From contig JALBYF010000027.1 in the NCBI GenBank assembly GCA_023212725.1, positions 62,001 through 126,000 of the forward strand: 64,000 bases of DNA, read 5' to 3'. Made by a program: the position numbers and the translations under genes. Shown here one piece after another: positions 60,399-64,000 of the stretch (the first letter of the stretch is position 1; every line of letters starts with the position of its first letter). The notes under the pieces were generated by a model, which made no database searches, was not told the origin of the DNA, and saw only the letters and a list, made by a program, of their open reading frames with translations. The stretch comes from Tranzscheliella williamsii (lineage: Eukaryota; Basidiomycota; Ustilaginomycetes; Ustilaginales; Ustilaginaceae).

Positions 60399-60689
60399 AT
60401 GCCGCCCGGAAAGTGCGCAAGCGGCGCGGCAGGCAGCCCACATCCACCGCCCCGTCGGCGGCGTGCGGACGCGGTGCTCGCCGTTGCCGACTGGCTCTGG
60501 TTCCGCTGGGTGCACGTCTCCGCGGCGTGCGCGCTCGCCGTCCTGGACCGCTCCGAGCGCCTCCTCGTGCTCGCCCTCCCCGTGGCCGCCCTCGCCCTCG
60601 TCGCTCACGTCGCGCTCGCCACCCGCGCCGACCGCCCCGCCCCCGCGCCCACCACCAACAGCCTCGCCTCCACGCACAGCAATATGTGA
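60399..60689 (+). CDS. candidate small subunit of serine palmitoyltransferase (ssSPT-like)
   Basis: A 96-residue protein from an ATG in good context (CGCCATGCC). After a basic Arg-rich N-terminus (PPPRRRR) comes DWLWFRW..SAACALAVLDRSER, then one hydrophobic stretch LLVLALPVAALALVAHVAL and a polar tail. The pattern of an aromatic WFxW cluster, an Ala/Leu-rich helix ending in LDxxER and then a single membrane span resembles the small activating subunits of serine palmitoyltransferase (SPTSSA type), the first enzyme of sphingolipid synthesis, in the ER. The alignment by eye needs one residue of gap, so this remains a candidate. It converges on the START-domain gene, about 230 bp apart. Confidence 0.5.
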   Translation: MPPGKCASGAAGSPHPPPRRRRADAVLAVADWLWFRWVHVSAACALAVLDRSERLLVLALPVAALALVAHVALATRADRPAPAPTTNSLASTHSNM

Positions 60690-60921
60690 ACTCATCCCGC
60701 GGCGCCACTGCTACCCGTGTCTCCGCCTGCCCGCTCGCTGTCGCACTCGTCTGCATGCACCGCCTCTTACTCGCGACCGCGATTTCGTGGTGAACTGTGA
60801 TGGTTGATTTTGGCCGATATGGCGGTGAATACGCGTGTGGCCACGTCTACGTTAGTGGGGTAGGAGGCGTGTCGGCCCCATGCAGGGCGCATGTTTATGC
60901 CGGCCGGGTACGACGATCGCT

Positions 60922-63900
60922 CTACGGACGCCGCTGTACGGCGCCGACCACGAAGTCCCAGCCGGGCACGGGGCTGCGCACATGCAGGACGCGTCGTAGC
61001 TCGGTCCACTGGACCTGGCGGACGATGCCGTCAGCGCGGGTGGCGACTACGTCGTCGGGGCCGAGCTCACTCTGCAGCGCTGCAAGCGGGCCGGGCGCGG
61101 CGCTGCCCTGGGCGCGCACCTCGCGCAGCAGGGCGAGGTAGTCCTCGACCTGCGTCCGCAGCGCCTGCTTGCTGCCGGCCCCGGCGAGCTTGTCTGTCAG
61201 CTGGCGGAGCGTGCCGGTGGACCGCTTGCCGCTCGCCGCCCCGCCCGCCGGCTGCGAGAGCACCCGCGTGTCAAGCACAGCGTGCCTGGTCGGCACCAGC
61301 ACAAAGTCGGCCGGTGCCACCAAGGACCGCACCAGCGAGCCCAGCAAGAAGGAGGCCAGCGCAAGCATGACCACTGTCGAGAAGCGCAGCCTGGCTTCGG
61401 AGCCCATGACGTTACGCACCGCTTGCACTCCGCTCCTGGTCGCCCCCAGCAGTGTGCTGCCGGCATTGGCTGCGGCGTCAACAGCAGTCGCCGCAGCTGT
61501 GGCGGCGCTTGAATCGCCCTCCTTCCCCGAACCCGCCTCGCCAGCAGACTCGGTCGCCGCACCGGTAGCTGCCGGATTTGTCTTTTCCGCACCAGGCTTC
61601 TGAGATTGCTTGGCCCGGTCATTGGCTGCGAGCGCTTCTGCATTCATTTTGGCACTAGAGGTCGAAGCCACGTTGCTGCCCCGCGCAGTAACCGACGTCA
61701 CCGATGCCAGCGCTGAACTCGTGCCAAGTCGCGACAAGGGATACGAGCCAAACATGTTCATGATTTGAGCACCCGTAGACGTCGGGACCGAGGAGCCACC
61801 CCCGGCTGTCGAATTGGCAGCCAGCGCGTCTGCCATTGCCTTCGTGCCGCCCTCCGCGGGAGTGTGTGATCCGTCCGCCGGCGTATTGGTACCTGGAGTG
61901 TTTTTGGACACCGGCGTACCGTTGCCTCGGCTGTTGGCGCCTGCTTTAGTCCCAGCGTCTCCATAGGCTCGATCTGCAACGTCCGCCGATGTTTGGGCTC
62001 TGAGCAGCTCGTCCGTGAGGGCGACAGGCTCTCGTAGCATGGCAGGCAAGCGATCGTCATCCGTGGGTCCTCTTGTGGCCGCATCGCTGTCCGGCTTCCT
62101 TGACGCCTTGCTCTTGACAGGGGCTGCTCTTTTCAGCTGAGTCATAGGGTCGATGCCGATCTGCTCCCTCTGCAGCATGGCTGACGTTTGGTTTACGTGG
62201 ACAATTTCGAGCTTGCTTCCGTTGCTGTGCACTGGCACCTTCCCCATCGGCGTCGCAAAAGAGGTCGAGGCCGCAGCATCCTTCGAGGCGCCGGACGCCG
62301 GTGTCAGATCGGTAGCACCTCCTTCAGGCTTCAAGACCATGCGGAGGGCAGCACCCCGCGTCTGCAGCGAAGCGTACCAGCCCGGAATGTTAGGGGCTTT
62401 AGACCCTGTCAGCGGGTCTTCAATAGGATTGAGGAATGTCGTGGTCGGCAGCGTCACCCGGAGCAGATGCTTTCGTGGCCGGGCAGAAGGATCCAGCGTG
62501 GCGGCCAGGACAGCGCTCGGCGGTAGATCGTAGACCTTGATCTGAATAGGTAAGTCTTTCTTACCCTGGGCCGCAGCGTTCAGGGGAACAGGTAGGGAGG
62601 CAACCGGTTCCGCAGAGACCTCTCCCGACGTTTCTTTCGCGTGAGAAGCATCCGTCACGGAGTCATTTAGGTGTGCGATGCTATCGTTGGACCCTTGTGT
62701 CTCGGTCTTGGCTTTCTCGGTACCGGGCGAGGCGACCTTCTCACCCAGAAACTCGGAAAAGACCTGGACATCGTATCCCTTTGGGAAATGGCGCAGCTCG
62801 ACTTCCACCTCCATGAGAATTAGATCTGTCGCCCTACGAGAGTCAGCCCGTATCGAACTCGGCCGCTGTCGGATGGTGGACGGCGTGCTCGCAGCGGTTG
62901 TACTAGCGAGGGAGTGGAGGCTCGTCGCTCGAGATAGAGTCGACCCCTGGTCCTTTGATGAGCCCACCGGAGGAGCTACCGAGCCCGTGGAAGGCGTTCC
63001 GGGAGCAGCTTGAACCAACGATGCCGCTTTAGTAGCTGCGGCCTTGGTTGTAGAGGCGTCCGACACCGAGAATACTCTGTTGCCATCGTGCAACGCTACG
63101 TCTCCATTCGCAAAAATGTCGCCGACTGGAAGAAGGGCTTCAGGGTAAACGGGATTCGAATCTGGACGGTAGAGAGTGAGCGCTGAGAACGATCTCGCAA
63201 TGGGATCGAAGGTCGTCGACACGAACAGGCCTCTTCGGTCGGGGTCGTTCATGACCCAGACGAGGCCCTGATCTTCATCGCGGCCATCGCCAAGCACCTG
63301 CAGACATGCGGACGGTGTCTTAACGGACGGTATCGAGCCTCTAGACTTGAGATAGTCTTCGACCAATAATACAGATCGCGGTAAGTTGGAGTTCCACATG
63401 GCATTGACCGCGACCGGCAGACTGCCGGCATAATCGACCGCCACGACGTGTGTACAACGGGTTGAGGGGATCTGAAAGCTGGTCGAGCTGTAAGGATCGA
63501 GCGTTTCCAGGATCCAGCCATCAACCAGAATTTTGCCCATGGGGAGCCCATGTGGATTGATGTCGGAAAGACGATAGCGGGAATTTTGCTCTGGAAAAGA
63601 GGCAGAGGCGTGGAAGTAAAGCGCCGGACCAGACCAGGAGGAGGCAGAGCTAGACACAACACCTTCAGCAGCATTGGTGCTCGAAACGCTTGAGTGCGGC
63701 ACTCCCCTCGCCGTCAGACTGGCAAGATGGAAAGCACGACCCCGGAAAGGAAAGCTAGCTTTGGTCGTGACAAAGGATGTTGTTGCGCCGTTGCCGTAGC
63801 TCTCCAGCAGCGTTGCCGAATCTACCTTATCATCCCACTGCTTCCGGCAATTGAGATTAGACACGACATCCAGAAGGTCTTCAGCGGATAGGCCCTGCAC

Positions 63901-64000
63901 CACTTTATCACCCCGTTGCACCAACACGGTACTGGAGATGGACTCCATCAGTTTTCTTCGGACGTAGAGACCGTTGCGCTCCGACACTAGAGCCCAGCCG
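60922..64000 (-). CDS. START-domain protein with C-terminal membrane span (5' end cut by window edge)
   Basis: The frame stays open to the end of the window, so the N-terminus lies beyond 64000; at least 1025 residues are present. The first 250 visible residues are START-like: ERNGLYVRRKLM, LNCRKQWDDKVDSATLLESYG, and an FRGRAFHLAS strand, followed by VWVMNDPDRRG and the C-terminal helix. Ser/Thr/Ala-rich linkers lead to a second ordered block (VEVELRHFPKGYDVQVFSEF, DLPIQIKVYDLPPSAVL). Near the C-terminus lies one transmembrane segment (STVVMLALASFLLGSLVRSLV), followed by about 110 residues. A membrane-anchored START protein is expected to bind or move a lipid at a contact site; the ligand is unknown. 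No internal ATG is needed as a start. Confidence 0.8.
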   Translation of the reverse strand, partial: GWALVSERNGLYVRRKLMESISSTVLVQRGDKVVQGLSAEDLLDVVSNLNCRKQWDDKVDSATLLESYGNGATTSFVTTKASFPFRGRAFHLASLTARGVPHSSVSSTNAAEGVVSSSASSWSGPALYFHASASFPEQNSRYRLSDINPHGLPMGKILVDGWILETLDPYSSTSFQIPSTRCTHVVAVDYAGSLPVAVNAMWNSNLPRSVLLVEDYLKSRGSIPSVKTPSACLQVLGDGRDEDQGLVWVMNDPDRRGLFVSTTFDPIARSFSALTLYRPDSNPVYPEALLPVGDIFANGDVALHDGNRVFSVSDASTTKAAATKAASLVQAAPGTPSTGSVAPPVGSSKDQGSTLSRATSLHSLASTTAASTPSTIRQRPSSIRADSRRATDLILMEVEVELRHFPKGYDVQVFSEFLGEKVASPGTEKAKTETQGSNDSIAHLNDSVTDASHAKETSGEVSAEPVASLPVPLNAAAQGKKDLPIQIKVYDLPPSAVLAATLDPSARPRKHLLRVTLPTTTFLNPIEDPLTGSKAPNIPGWYASLQTRGAALRMVLKPEGGATDLTPASGASKDAAASTSFATPMGKVPVHSNGSKLEIVHVNQTSAMLQREQIGIDPMTQLKRAAPVKSKASRKPDSDAATRGPTDDDRLPAMLREPVALTDELLRAQTSADVADRAYGDAGTKAGANSRGNGTPVSKNTPGTNTPADGSHTPAEGGTKAMADALAANSTAGGGSSVPTSTGAQIMNMFGSYPLSRLGTSSALASVTSVTARGSNVASTSSAKMNAEALAANDRAKQSQKPGAEKTNPAATGAATESAGEAGSGKEGDSSAATAAATAVDAAANAGSTLLGATRSGVQAVRNVMGSEARLRFSTVVMLALASFLLGSLVRSLVAPADFVLVPTRHAVLDTRVLSQPAGGAASGKRSTGTLRQLTDKLAGAGSKQALRTQVEDYLALLREVRAQGSAAPGPLAALQSELGPDDVVATRADGIVRQVQWTELRRVLHVRSPVPGWDFVVGAVQRRP

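Noticed and set aside
59704..60756. 350-codon open frame on the minus strand
   Set aside because: Very Arg-rich composition, no ATG-supported domain, and it overlaps the better-supported small gene on the plus strand.

Overview
The window is nuclear DNA from a fungus, most likely a basidiomycete of the Ustilaginomycotina (a smut or one of its Pseudozyma-like yeast relatives). The signs are intron-poor GC-rich genes, short introns of about 70-140 nt with GT...AG ends, a divergent G-alpha of the kind smuts carry as an extra G-alpha, and a Coq11-Coq10 fusion. The genus is inferred. Twenty-one protein genes and one intron-containing tRNA gene are supported. They are almost all housekeeping genes, and no secondary-metabolite cluster, transposon or prokaryote-like system is visible.

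Layout. 0-10 kb is dense: a Vam7-type PX/Qc-SNARE (minus), ARP2 (minus, one intron), COG3 (plus), a small single-span membrane protein (plus, one intron), PCNA (minus, three introns), and a short Doa1/Ufd3-like WD40 protein (plus, one intron) that shares a promoter with PCNA. After a 3.9 kb gap, 14-22 kb holds a Zn2Cys6 transcription factor (plus), a Saf1-like F-box/RCC1 protein (minus) and an arrestin-like protein (minus). After a second gene-free 4 kb, 26-37 kb holds an MFS transporter (minus), the Coq11-Coq10 fusion (plus), tRNA-Ala(AGC) (minus), a DHA1-type MFS transporter (plus) and Nop12 (minus). 38-48 kb has two single-span membrane proteins with low-complexity regions (both plus), a five-exon PXMP4-type peroxisomal membrane protein (plus) and MAK16 (minus). 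51-64 kb has an orphan 1163-residue protein (plus), a divergent G-alpha (plus), a 96-residue candidate small subunit of serine palmitoyltransferase (plus), and a START-domain protein with a C-terminal membrane span (minus, cut by the window end).

Themes. Membrane traffic is represented by Vam7, COG3, Arp2 and the arrestin-like protein. Ubiquitin handling is represented by the Doa1-like and Saf1-like proteins, ribosome biogenesis by Nop12 and MAK16, and lipids or quinones by Coq11-Coq10, the START protein and the candidate SPT subunit. Nop12 and MAK16 share AAAATTT plus ATCACGTG boxes upstream. The PCNA/Doa1 promoter has a cluster of G1/S-type boxes.

The points most worth checking are a charged insertion in PCNA, a G-alpha whose catalytic glutamine is serine, the Coq11-Coq10 fusion with a presequence-like internal segment, the shortened Doa1-like protein, and the small SPT-like gene. 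Exon boundaries were worked out by hand from splice signals, reading frame and family alignment by eye. No similarity search was possible.
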